Origin: Candidatus Kapaibacterium sp.
GTDB lineage: Bacteria; Bacteroidota; Ignavibacteria; Kapaibacteriales; HRBIN21
DNA: 64,000 nt
Direction: 5' to 3'
Assembly: GCA_938084565.1 (NCBI GenBank)
Contig: CALKEU010000013.1
Span: 1-64,000 of the forward strand
A program made the position numbers and the translations under genes. The notes below the pieces were generated by a model. The model did not search any database. It worked only from the letters and a program-made list of their open reading frames with translations, and was not told the DNA's origin. Position 1 is the stretch's first letter. Each line of letters begins with the position of its first letter. Shown here one piece after another: positions 34,801 to 42,348 of the stretch.

Positions 34801-34922
34801 TTCAGGCAGTGGCGCTCGATCTCCCCCTCTTCCTCACCCATCCACCGGCGGGCCAACGCCGATGGGCCTTCCGGTGGGGAATTCGGTTCCGCTCGCTGCA
34901 GCAGGCTGTCCTCGAGTGGTAA
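31821..34922 (+). CDS. M1 metallopeptidase fused to a C-terminal outer-membrane barrel-like region
   Basis: A 1033-residue protein with a signal peptide (about 1-16). Residues about 20-570 form an M1 aminopeptidase: GGMEYP (around 327, in place of GAMEN) and zinc site HEIGHNW (His356, Glu357, His360) followed 18 residues later by Glu379 in QDEGFNTF, an exact HExxH-x18-E. Residues about 650-1033 switch to amphipathic strands (YGISWQPAFGYNSVDGLKLG, RWAFRWGIRFRS) ending in Trp, which suggests an outer-membrane beta-barrel. The protease may thus be tethered at the outer membrane. GGAGGT at 31811-31816, 4 nt before the ATG, supports this start. Whether the peptidase faces out or in cannot be read from sequence. 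Confidence 0.85.
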   Translation: MWRWLWIAGATALIWAQEWQQGVRYTIQAVLVPAETLLQVQTRMVYRNNSPDTLRELYVHLYWNIFAPGSYARQLSRERRLEQLPELPPVRVDSFVVEMSTGEQGREYQVDNTIVRLPLPRPLLPGDSVEVRSSIAQRVPPEGLRMGRFENDYFVAHWFPSVCVYDRYGWHTEQYLGVGEFYEEIADYEVELTLPGTYLVVHSGELLNGAEVLPASILEQLERARADTAPVRVADLSAQPLTDSTLRTWRFRAERMRTVAWAAVQSYVWDVQQWDGILVHVLYPKRLESFYRGEGLRAAVHAVRYFSEYLGRYPYRNMVVVVGGTTGGMEYPGLVFIGRNLGGGIMAPVTVEVILHEIGHNWFPMMVNSNETEFGFQDEGFNTFVTTLALEAFYGRQQAGLRVWKGLQPFIPRLDERTSNAIATILWQLTGWDEPLLTRSDWHRTAGSYSVNAYPKTASLLFMLRGILGPQLFDELMREYVRRFRFRHVYPEDFVQLATEIASRHRGQRCDLRWFFDQWYAHTPVVDYALAGFRNRPANDGTWETQLLVERRGSAILPVEVELRLANGEARRVRIGEESFLRGPAHIVHHLRLPAPVVAAVLDPDTLLLLDVNRLNNRSGLLPPLAVRAFVEAFAPDPPELYAYGISWQPAFGYNSVDGLKLGLEVRGGYLGLFHRIQLSVAQGLRFRPHSFNGLVRYRHLLWQVPGRPHLEAMVAWQDGWWRLRGATTLQLSPIPPSPWQLRVRLAAGYWRRQTTQYAFPASPLGLGVWPSQQLELLMGKAVLVAQREFSGGSIRLRGSVEPLWYREAVPAALRPAPFVDGRSLIRTTLELLLQPSLPLPILLRGVAGWFLPDDEAGLVPPLVGFRLVSVSPFEELELPLYRSPGIIGPRARQHRTAPTGGGFLRGYIPQDQLGRALVAVNAEVGIAPLLRALPGLRILAALVDVQLFADGGMVGERLSTPGRWMFDAGVSLSLPLVSPIPGFAFPLLDRLGVQAVALDLPLFLTHPPAGQRRWAFRWGIRFRSLQQAVLEW

Positions 34923-34927
34923 CGGGC

Positions 34928-36157
34928 TTATGGGGCGGGGGTGGTGAGCATACGTTCGAGCTCCTCTTCCTGCTGCAGGAACTGTCTCCGGAGAGCGGCA
35001 GCCTGCTGTGGCTTGCGGCGTTGTTCGTAGGCGCGGCTGGCCAGCTCGACGAATGCCTGGCGGTAGGTGGAGCGTTCGGCCGGATCGTCCAATTGCCACC
35101 ATGGCCGCTGGTGGAGCAAAGGGAGGAGGCGGCGCAGCGCCTCCTCAAAGTGCCCGCGTTCGGCAGCCTGTTGGGCTTGGGCCAGAGCAGCCTCCAGGAT
35201 CGAGCGGACACGATGGCTGAGGGTGTCCGGTACCGCTGTCGGATAGCGGCTGCGATAGTGCGCCCGGAGCTGTTCGACCAGGGCCGATACGGTGGCAGGG
35301 TCGGAGAAGTCGTAGGCCGGAACCCGTAGGGCCGGGATTCCATAGACAGCGATGGAGACCGCGTGGCTGTCTGCTGGAAACCCTCGGGCGCGGAGCGAAT
35401 CGGCCAGACGAGCCAGCACGCCGATGGTCAAATTCGTCCGCACAAGGCTCAAGGCCCCCCGCAGGAGAGCTACGCCCCACGGGGTGTCGTAGAGCGGAAA
35501 CCAGCGGAGGAGCTGCTGCCGGATGAACTGGGCTTGTACGGAGACCCGGTGGAAGTCATCGCCCCAGATACCTGTGCGCGAGCGTAGAATGCGTAGTAGA
35601 GCGCTCGGCTGTTCGAAGCCGAAGAGCCGCAGGAGTGCAAAGGCCTGGGAGAAGCCTAGCTCAACGTAGTAGTGGATCTCGGGGAGCTCAAGGAGCTCCG
35701 CCATCGCTGCCAAATGCGCCCGTAGGCCTCGGTGCGCTCGGACATTGGCCAGCTTGTTATACTGGCTCGTGTCCGGAAAGCCTGCGTCGGCAGGGGTATC
35801 CCGTGGGATACCCACGATGGTGATTCGCCCCGTTTGAAGATCCACCAGGAGTACATGGTTAGCATCGGCGTGCGGGGTCGGATCCTGGAGGCGGGCATCG
35901 ATGCCAATGAGGGCAATGGCAATGCAGTGTTGGCACGGCGGCAGCTGTCCTGTGGTGGATACTATTGGGGGAGCTGTACGGACGGAGGGGGTCGGAGGCC
36001 CAGCAATTGTATCGTCTGCCTTTAGGGAAGACTGTGCAAGCAGCGAATCGAGATGGTGCTCTGCTGGGCCACTCCAGAGCCTATGGCTGTAAAGCCACAG
36101 GAGGATCCCGCTGAAGAGGAGGGCAGCACCGAATATCCAGAGCCAGTACTTGCGCAT
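34928..36157 (-). CDS. LytR-CpsA-Psr (LCP) family protein
   Basis: A 409-residue protein with one N-terminal TM segment (about 5-23) and an extracytoplasmic LCP domain (about 80-300). ALIGIDAR, ADANHVLLVDLQTGRITIVG, then IPRDTPADAG with the Arg-Asp pair that binds the pyrophosphate, and NKLANVRAHRGL follow the family order. LCP enzymes transfer glycopolymers from lipid carriers to peptidoglycan. The C-terminal 100 residues are helical and Gln/Arg-rich (TPR-like or coiled). Its end lies 5 nt from the M1 gene on the opposite strand. The 119-nt gap to mazG holds no feature I recognise. Confidence 0.83.
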   Translation of the reverse strand: MRKYWLWIFGAALLFSGILLWLYSHRLWSGPAEHHLDSLLAQSSLKADDTIAGPPTPSVRTAPPIVSTTGQLPPCQHCIAIALIGIDARLQDPTPHADANHVLLVDLQTGRITIVGIPRDTPADAGFPDTSQYNKLANVRAHRGLRAHLAAMAELLELPEIHYYVELGFSQAFALLRLFGFEQPSALLRILRSRTGIWGDDFHRVSVQAQFIRQQLLRWFPLYDTPWGVALLRGALSLVRTNLTIGVLARLADSLRARGFPADSHAVSIAVYGIPALRVPAYDFSDPATVSALVEQLRAHYRSRYPTAVPDTLSHRVRSILEAALAQAQQAAERGHFEEALRRLLPLLHQRPWWQLDDPAERSTYRQAFVELASRAYEQRRKPQQAAALRRQFLQQEEELERMLTTPAP

Positions 36158-36276
36158 GCTAGGGGGGAAGATGGGGGTTGGGAGACTTTCGCCGCCACAG
36201 CGCCACAGCAGCAGACTCAGCCCTTCCCACAGAGGCCTGTACTGCGGGGGGATTGAAATGGTAACGGCGATGCCGG

Positions 36277-37113
36277 CTATTCATGCTCCGCCGTTTGTGC
36301 TCCTGGTTCGGAGGGAGCCTCTTCCTGGGCTTTGGCTTCTTCCCAGAGAGAGTCCATCTCTGCCAGAGAGAGCTCTGCAAGCGGGGCTGAGGCACGCTGT
36401 TCGATGTATTGGAAGCGCCGCACGAACTTATCGTTGGCCGTTTGGAGGCACTCTTCGGCGTTGAGGTGCTCGAAGCGGGCAGCGTTGACCAGAGCAAAGA
36501 GGAGATCGCCCAGCTCGGCTGCAATGTGGGTCGGGGAGCCTGTGTCAAGGGCGGTGCGGAGTTCGCGGAATTCCTCCTCAACCTTGCGCCAAACTTCCTC
36601 ACGGCGGGACCAATCGAAACCGACGCTAGCGGCGCGTTCCTGCAGGCGCTGTGCTCGGAGAAGGGCGGGTAGGCTGCGGGGGATCCCCTCCAGGAGCGAG
36701 CTGCGGCCTTCGTTCAGCTTGAGTTGTTCCCACCGTTGCTTGACTGCCTGTGCTGTATCAGCAGCGGCAGAGCCGAAGACGTGCGGGTGGCGGTGGATGA
36801 GCTTGAGGCGTTCCTGGGCAATCACAGTCTGCAGGTGGAATTCCCCTGCTTCCTCAGCAATAGCACTGTGCATGAGGACATGGAGGAGCAGGTCTCCCAG
36901 CTCTCGGGCAAGCTCAGCCGTATCACCATGGCGAATGGCTTCCACCGTCTCGTAGGCTTCCTCGATGAGCAGCGGGGCCAGGGAGGCATGCGTCTGTTCG
37001 CGGTCCCACGGGCATGCACGTCGCAGCAGGCGAACGGTCTCCCAGAGAGCCTGGAACTGAGCAACGGGGTCGTCATCCCGATGGGGTTCAGGGTGAGGAT
37101 ATGGCATAGCCAC
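36277..37113 (-). CDS. mazG: Nucleoside triphosphate pyrophosphohydrolase MazG
   Basis: A 278-residue house-cleaning NTP pyrophosphatase. The N-terminal repeat has LRRACPWDREQTHASLAPLL, then EEAYETVEAI and ELGDLLLHVLMHS, which supply the Mg-binding EExxE and ExxD set; RHPHVFGS follows. A second MazG-like unit lies near 175-225 (REEVWRKVEEEFRELRTAL, ELGDLLFALVNAARF). This is the full-length two-domain form. It is preceded by a TATTTTTGC element at 37139-37147 and diverges from bamD. The LCP gene follows after 119 nt. Confidence 0.94.
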   Translation of the reverse strand: MAMPYPHPEPHRDDDPVAQFQALWETVRLLRRACPWDREQTHASLAPLLIEEAYETVEAIRHGDTAELARELGDLLLHVLMHSAIAEEAGEFHLQTVIAQERLKLIHRHPHVFGSAAADTAQAVKQRWEQLKLNEGRSSLLEGIPRSLPALLRAQRLQERAASVGFDWSRREEVWRKVEEEFRELRTALDTGSPTHIAAELGDLLFALVNAARFEHLNAEECLQTANDKFVRRFQYIEQRASAPLAELSLAEMDSLWEEAKAQEEAPSEPGAQTAEHE

Positions 37114-37138
37114 CGATGGTGGACAGGGACATCCAAGC

Positions 37139-37147
37139 GCAAAAATA
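37139..37147 (-). promoter_or_regulatory. TAnnTTTGC promoter element for mazG
   Basis: TATTTTTGC on the minus strand, 25 nt upstream of the mazG ATG. It is paired back to back with the bamD element, 34 nt apart. Confidence 0.6.
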
Positions 37148-37181
37148 CGAGCGCTCTCGTGCCGGCGGGCATGGAAAGAGC

Positions 37182-37190
37182 TAATTTTGC
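37182..37190 (+). promoter_or_regulatory. TAnnTTTGC promoter element for bamD
   Basis: TAATTTTGC ends only 7 nt before the bamD ATG at 37198, so transcription starting at the usual distance would give a leaderless or nearly leaderless mRNA. Confidence 0.6.
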
Positions 37191-37197
37191 ATGAGCA

Positions 37198-37950
37198 ATG
37201 CTGCCGTGCTGCACAGTCATACTGTTGCTGCTTGCCGCCTGCGCCAGCCTTCCGGAGCCCAATCCTCGGGATGTAGAAGCTCTCTACCGAGCAGCCCGTC
37301 AGGCATATGAGCGTAAGGATGACCAGCTGGCGCAGAAGTGGCTAGAGGTGCTCCGCACGCAGCACCCCGCCAGCCAGTATGCCGACGAAGCTCTCTTCCT
37401 GTTGGCCGAGATACGTTTCCGCCGCAGCGAGTATGTCATGGCTGCCTTCCTCTACCAGCAGCTCCGCCAGTCTTACCCGAGCAGCCCTCATGCTCGGACG
37501 GCTCTCTACAAGATGGCTCTAGCGTATGAGGCGCTCTCACCTCCGTACGATCGGGATCAGGACTATACCTACAAAGCTCTGCAAGTGCTCATGGAATTCC
37601 GCCAGCTCTACCCAGGCGATTCCCTCTTGCCGGATGTTGAACGGCGCATTCGGCAGCTGCGGAATAAGCTGGCGCAGCGAGACTACAGCATTGCGCAGCT
37701 CTACCGTAAGCTCGGAAGCCCGGAATCCGCGCTCATCTACTACGATGCCGTGCTCCAGCAGTATGGGGATACCGATGTTGCCGAGTTCGGCTATGTCGGC
37801 AAGATCGAGACCTTGCTTGAGCTGCAGCGTTGGCAAGACGCGCAGCAGCTCGTCGAACTGTACCGGCGCCTCTTTCCCAATGGAACCCAGCGGAGAGTTG
37901 TTGAAGCGTTAGCGACGAACCTTAGCCATGGACAGCGAAGTGCTCCCTAA
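37198..37950 (+). CDS. bamD: Outer-membrane assembly lipoprotein BamD
   Basis: A 250-residue lipoprotein with the lipobox LLAAC (Cys17) and five TPR-like helix pairs, e.g. EALYRAARQAYERKDDQLAQ, ADEALFLLAEIRFRRSEYVM and SPHARTALYKMALAYEAL. The distinctive YTYKALQVLMEFRQLYPGDS matches the BamD family. It works with BamA to insert barrels into the outer membrane; several barrel proteins are encoded nearby. The ATG at 37198 fits the lipoprotein signal, but the promoter element ends 7 nt upstream. It overlaps the thioesterase gene by 23 nt. Confidence 0.9.
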   Translation: MLPCCTVILLLLAACASLPEPNPRDVEALYRAARQAYERKDDQLAQKWLEVLRTQHPASQYADEALFLLAEIRFRRSEYVMAAFLYQQLRQSYPSSPHARTALYKMALAYEALSPPYDRDQDYTYKALQVLMEFRQLYPGDSLLPDVERRIRQLRNKLAQRDYSIAQLYRKLGSPESALIYYDAVLQQYGDTDVAEFGYVGKIETLLELQRWQDAQQLVELYRRLFPNGTQRRVVEALATNLSHGQRSAP

Positions 37951-38461
37951 AGGAAAGCCTCCGTCTGCTTCGGCAGTGGAGATGATGCATTTGGTGCTGC
38001 CCAACCATGCCAACCAGCTGGGGAATCTGCTGGGTGGACAGCTCATGCAGTGGATGGATATTGCTGCGGCGTTGGTTGCCATGCGCCATGCGGGCAAGGT
38101 GTGCGTGACGGCGGCCGTCGATAGTATTAGCTTCCTGGAACCGATTCGGGTCGGACACATCGTGCACATTCTGGCCTCTGTCAATCGGGCCTTCCGTACC
38201 TCGCTCGAAGTCGGGGTCAAGGTCTTCCGGGATGATCCCATCAATGGGACGCGGACCCATGCAGCTTCGGCCTACCTGACATTCGTCGCAATAGATCAGT
38301 ACGGCAAGCCACTGCCCGTTCCCCCGGTGGAGCCCCAGACAGCTGATGAATGGCGCCGCTGGCGGGAAGCAGAATTACGGCGGCAACAACGGCTGCAGCA
38401 GCGTGAGCTGCTGCGGCAACTGAGGCATCACCACGATGTTCCACAAGCATCGGAGCACTGA
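37928..38461 (+). CDS. Acyl-CoA thioesterase, YciA/ACOT type
   Basis: A 177-residue hot-dog-fold enzyme that hydrolyses acyl-CoA. HANQLGNLLGGQLMQWMDIA corresponds to the family's catalytic loop and helix, and VDSISFLEPIRVGHIVHI is also typical. The C-terminal 50 residues are a Gln/Arg/His-rich extension (RRQQRLQQRELLRQLRHHHD). It overlaps bamD by 23 nt; the next gene starts 1 nt after its stop. Confidence 0.9.
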   Translation: MDSEVLPKGKPPSASAVEMMHLVLPNHANQLGNLLGGQLMQWMDIAAALVAMRHAGKVCVTAAVDSISFLEPIRVGHIVHILASVNRAFRTSLEVGVKVFRDDPINGTRTHAASAYLTFVAIDQYGKPLPVPPVEPQTADEWRRWREAELRRQQRLQQRELLRQLRHHHDVPQASEH

Positions 38462-38462
38462 G

Positions 38463-39158
38463 ATGGTGCGTATTGCTCTCGTTGCTCTTCTGAGCTCGTT
38501 TATCGTCACGGGAGCCTCGGCGCAATTTGTCTACCGCGCGGCGATAGGTGCGGGAGTCCACCCCAAGTTTGGCATCAATGCAGGCGAAATTCCGTCAGGG
38601 ACAAAAACAGGGGTTGCCTTTACAGGAGTACCTGACCTGTGGGCCCAAGGGGTACTGCCCCTGGACAAGTATGGCGAGATTGCCGTCGGGCTCGACATTG
38701 GCTACATGAGCCATGCGTTCATGACCAAGCCTGGGGATGCCGATACAACGCACGAGGGGAACACCTTCACCCAACACTACCGCTATCTCGGGATTGCACC
38801 GACGTTCTACCTGAATGTCCTGGGGTTAGGGCTCAACGTGGGGGTGCCGCTCGGCGGTACGCTGTCGAACCAGAGAGGGACTGTAGAGAAGGAGGTTCCG
38901 ACTTCCGATATGGGGGTGTTCGTCGAGATACGGCTGGGTATTTCTGCCCCCTTGGTCAAGGATCCCAAGAGCGGGCGATTGAATTTACAGCTGTTTGCCT
39001 CCTATGGGCTGACGAAGCTGCCGGCCAAGTCCTACGAGCTCATTCGTTTAGGGCCGCAGCCACCGGTGCCGGATCGCTATGCTCCACGGATTGCTGCTTT
39101 AGCGGTGGGCTTGAGCTACCACTTCTTCTTGGGAGTTGAACGGGCTACGGTCGAATAG
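38463..39158 (+). CDS. Putative outer-membrane beta-barrel protein
   Basis: A 231-residue protein with a clear signal peptide (1-20, ending GASAQF). Strand-like repeats follow: YRAAIGAGVHPKFGINAGE, YGEIAVGLDIGYMSHAFM, YRYLGIAPTFYLNVLGLGLN, GVFVEIRLGISAPL and IAALAVGLSYHFFLG. This fits an eight- to ten-stranded barrel of the Bacteroidota outer-membrane type. It does not end on an aromatic residue; about seven residues follow the last strand. I cannot name the family or function. It sits between the thioesterase and aspartokinase genes in a tight operon. Confidence 0.72.
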   Translation: MVRIALVALLSSFIVTGASAQFVYRAAIGAGVHPKFGINAGEIPSGTKTGVAFTGVPDLWAQGVLPLDKYGEIAVGLDIGYMSHAFMTKPGDADTTHEGNTFTQHYRYLGIAPTFYLNVLGLGLNVGVPLGGTLSNQRGTVEKEVPTSDMGVFVEIRLGISAPLVKDPKSGRLNLQLFASYGLTKLPAKSYELIRLGPQPPVPDRYAPRIAALAVGLSYHFFLGVERATVE

Positions 39159-39165
39159 CGCAGCA

Positions 39166-40509
39166 GTGGCAGCCGCTGGCATTCGGGTTCACAAGCTGGG
39201 CGGGAGTGTCCTTGCGGACGCAGCCAGCATTGAGCAGGCGGTGCAGGCGGTTGTTGCAACGCAGGCAGAAGCAGCCGTGGTGGTTGTCTCTGCCTGTGCG
39301 GGGGTGACAGACACGCTGCACGAGATTGCCCGATATGCCGCAGTTGGCGATGTGCGTGCTGCTCACCGTATGCTGGAGCAGCTGTATGATCGCCACCGTG
39401 AGTACGCCGACCATTTGCTGCCAGCCGCCCAGCGGGAGCAGACAGCGGCAGCGCTCGGCCAGCTGATTGAGCATGCCATGCACTTGTGCCGGGGTGTGGC
39501 ATATCTGCGGGAGCTCACCCCGCGGATGCACGATGCTCTATTAGCCTTCGGGGAGCTACTGGCCAGCCGACTCCTTGCCGACGTTTTCAGCTCTCTGCTC
39601 GGATCGGGCGTCCTCTTTGTAGATGCCCGAGACTGCGTTGTAACGGATGCAACATTCGGGCGGGCTCGCCCTCAGCTGCCCCTCATGCAACAGCGGCTGC
39701 GGGAGCTCGGCCTTTTAGAGCAACTCCAGCGCGGTGGGCTCCTGGTTACGCAAGGGTTCGTGGGAGCTACGCCCGAGGGGATGACCACGACGCTCGGGCG
39801 CGGTGGGTCCGATCTGTCTGCTGCCCTCTTTGCCGTGGCTGTTGGAGCTGAAGAGGTGGTCATCTGGAAAGATGTCCCCGGTGTCTTTACTGCTGATCCG
39901 GACTATATGCCAGAGGCGGAGCCGATACCGATGCTCTCTGCGGCCCACATGCGTGCTCTAGCTCTTGCAGGAGCACGAGTACTCCACCCAGACACATTAG
40001 GGCCGGCAATGGAGCACGGCATTGGTATCCGGATCCGGGGGGTGAGGCAGCCGACAGCTCCGGGGACGCTCGTGGTAGCACACTGGGAGGCACCTCCAGA
40101 GCCGCTCGCGCTGGCATGGCGAACCTCCTGTGAGGTCTATACAGCTCCAACCCCGGAGGCTGCGCGCACGTGGACTTCTCCAGTCGAGCTCGGCATCATC
40201 TCTCGAATGGGGACACTCCTTGTGACTGAATCACCGCTGGCTGAACCGCCTGCGGGATGGGAGAGCTGGCGGAGGCCACAGGCATTGCTCTCCCTCGTCG
40301 GCCACGCTCCCGAAAGATGGGCCCTCTCTATGGTGGAGCACTTTCTGCGTGCTCGTCTGGCATGCTCGGGCATATGGCTGGGGGATTCTCCCGCAGTCCT
40401 GCGTTTCCTCGTACCCCAGGAGACCTGGCCAGAGGCTGCGCAGTGCCTTCACCTGGAGCTTCTCCACTATCGTCATGCGAAGCTTTCGGTAGCACCGGCC
40501 GAAGGGTAA
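39166..40509 (+). CDS. lysC: Aspartate kinase
   Basis: A 447-residue enzyme phosphorylating aspartate, the first step toward lysine/diaminopimelate, threonine and methionine. The N-terminal nucleotide loop is HKLGGSVLADAASIEQAV (the usual KFGGTSV is altered to KLGGSVL). GATPEGMTTTLGRGGSDLSA and VWKDVPGVFTADPDY are canonical. The C-terminal 140 residues are poorly conserved; only the last part (LSLVGHAPERWALSMVEHFL) looks like an ACT domain, so feedback control may differ. GTG at 39166 puts the kinase motif at the usual distance; TTG at 39136 is an alternative that overlaps the barrel gene. Confidence 0.9.
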   Translation: MAAAGIRVHKLGGSVLADAASIEQAVQAVVATQAEAAVVVVSACAGVTDTLHEIARYAAVGDVRAAHRMLEQLYDRHREYADHLLPAAQREQTAAALGQLIEHAMHLCRGVAYLRELTPRMHDALLAFGELLASRLLADVFSSLLGSGVLFVDARDCVVTDATFGRARPQLPLMQQRLRELGLLEQLQRGGLLVTQGFVGATPEGMTTTLGRGGSDLSAALFAVAVGAEEVVIWKDVPGVFTADPDYMPEAEPIPMLSAAHMRALALAGARVLHPDTLGPAMEHGIGIRIRGVRQPTAPGTLVVAHWEAPPEPLALAWRTSCEVYTAPTPEAARTWTSPVELGIISRMGTLLVTESPLAEPPAGWESWRRPQALLSLVGHAPERWALSMVEHFLRARLACSGIWLGDSPAVLRFLVPQETWPEAAQCLHLELLHYRHAKLSVAPAEG

Positions 40510-40524
40510 GCGGCCGCGCGCAGT

Positions 40525-42348
40525 ATGGTTCGCAACGGACCCCACACGGACGGAAGCATAGAGAGCGAATACAGGCTCGATTGGAAGCTCCTGCGGCAAT
40601 TGCTTCCCTTCGCTCGCCCATATAGGGGGTGGTTCGTGCTTGCACTCGCCCTGGCAGTGGTTGGAGCAGTACTGACGCCGGTGCGCCCATATATCAGTAA
40701 GCTCGCCGTCGATCATGCTGTCACGGCCCAGGCGTGGGAGGTCTTCCTCGGCTTTATTGGTCTCATTCTCCTGCTTGTGTTCACGGTCGCTGCCCTCCAG
40801 TATGGCTTGTCCTACCTCTTGCAGTGGATCGGGCAGCGGATACTATTTGCTGTGCGAACGCAGGTGTACGAGCACATCCTCCGGCTGGCCTTGCGCTTCT
40901 ACGATACAACGCCGGTTGGACGCCTGGTGACGCGGACGACCAACGACGTCGAGGGGCTCAGCGAGCTCTTCTCCTCTGGGTTGGTCATGCTCATGGCCGA
41001 TCTACTGCTGCTGCTCTGTATTGTTGGATTCATGCTCTGGACGGACTGGCGTTTGGCGCTGCTGACGCTGACTGTACTGCCACTGCTGGTGGTCGCAAGT
41101 GTCCTCTTCCGGGCCAAAGTGCGCACTGTCTATCGCCGTATTCGGCAACAGCTGGCGCGGCTCAACGCTTTCCTGAGCGAGCATCTCAGCGGTATTGCGA
41201 CTGTCCTCCTCTTTCGGCAGCAGGCAGCCCAGTTCCAGCGGTTCGAACGCCTCAATCGCGACTACCTCCAGCTCCAGCGGCGTTCGGTCTTCTACTACGC
41301 CGTCTTCTTCCCGACAGTCGATCTGCTCTGGGCTCTGGCTCTTGTGGCTCTTCTCTGGTACGCGGCTGGAACCTTGGGGACGGGAAGCTTGAGCGTGGGG
41401 ACGCTGATTGCCTTCCTGCAGTACGTGGAGATGTTCTTCCGCCCGATTCGGGATCTGACGGAGCGCTACAATGTGTTGCAGACGGCGTTGGCCTCGGCTG
41501 AGCGCATCTTGGAAATTTTGAATCTACGGCAGACAATCCCGGATCACCCGGAGGCTATACCCATGCCTCCGCTGCGCAGGGAGATCGAGTTCCGTCGCGT
41601 TACCTTCAGCTACGATGGACACACGCCCGTCCTCCAGGAGGTGTCCTTGACGGTGCGCAAAGGGGAGCTGGTGGCGTTTGTGGGAGCAACAGGCTCCGGG
41701 AAGACAACGGCGGTAAGTCTCCTATGTCGCTTCTACGAGCTCCAAGAGGGGGATATCCTCATCGATGGGCGCAGTATTCGGATGCTACAGCAGGCGAGTT
41801 TGCGCCGGAGAATAGCTCTGGTACTGCAGGATGATGTCCTCTTTTCCCGGACTGTGCTGGAGAACATCATCTTCGGCCGACCTATCTCGGAGGCAGAGGT
41901 CCGCCGTGCGCTCCGCCAGCTGGGTCTGGAAGCTCTCGTGCGCCGCCTCCCGAATGGGTTGGAAACCGTAGTGGGCGAACGTGGTGTGAATCTCTCTGCC
42001 GGAGAGCGTCAGCTCATTGCGCTCTGCCGGGCTTTTGTCGGCAACGCCGATGTGATGATCTTCGATGAACCTACGGCCCACATGGATTCAGAGACCGAAG
42101 CTCTGCTGGAGCAGGCCCTCGAAAGTGTGCGCCGTCAGGGGCGTACGTGTATAGTCATTGCGCACCGTCTGGCAACCGTCCGCCGGGCCGATCGCATAGT
42201 GGTCTTTCACCGCGGCAGGGTGGTCGAGGGAGGAACTCACGAGGAACTGCTGGCCCGAGGAGGTGTCTACGCCCGTCTTTACCGACTGCAGCTTATGGGG
42301 CTTACTGCTGAGCCGACGGAGGCGCCACGCGCGACTGCGCGGCAATGA
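40525..42348 (+). CDS. ABC exporter half-transporter, MsbA/MdlB-like
   Basis: A 607-residue fused permease-ATPase. Six TM helices span about residues 30-320, with the exporter motif DTTPVGRLVTRTTNDVEGLS near 131. The ATPase (about 345-590) has Walker A GATGSGKTT, the signature as LSAGERQ (Ala replaces the common Gly) and Walker B VMIFDEPTAHMDS with the catalytic Glu intact. It probably exports lipid or drug as a homo- or heterodimer; a second such gene is at 62836-64000. Substrate unknown. Its 3' end overlaps mltG on the other strand by 47 bp. Confidence 0.92.
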   Translation: MVRNGPHTDGSIESEYRLDWKLLRQLLPFARPYRGWFVLALALAVVGAVLTPVRPYISKLAVDHAVTAQAWEVFLGFIGLILLLVFTVAALQYGLSYLLQWIGQRILFAVRTQVYEHILRLALRFYDTTPVGRLVTRTTNDVEGLSELFSSGLVMLMADLLLLLCIVGFMLWTDWRLALLTLTVLPLLVVASVLFRAKVRTVYRRIRQQLARLNAFLSEHLSGIATVLLFRQQAAQFQRFERLNRDYLQLQRRSVFYYAVFFPTVDLLWALALVALLWYAAGTLGTGSLSVGTLIAFLQYVEMFFRPIRDLTERYNVLQTALASAERILEILNLRQTIPDHPEAIPMPPLRREIEFRRVTFSYDGHTPVLQEVSLTVRKGELVAFVGATGSGKTTAVSLLCRFYELQEGDILIDGRSIRMLQQASLRRRIALVLQDDVLFSRTVLENIIFGRPISEAEVRRALRQLGLEALVRRLPNGLETVVGERGVNLSAGERQLIALCRAFVGNADVMIFDEPTAHMDSETEALLEQALESVRRQGRTCIVIAHRLATVRRADRIVVFHRGRVVEGGTHEELLARGGVYARLYRLQLMGLTAEPTEAPRATARQ

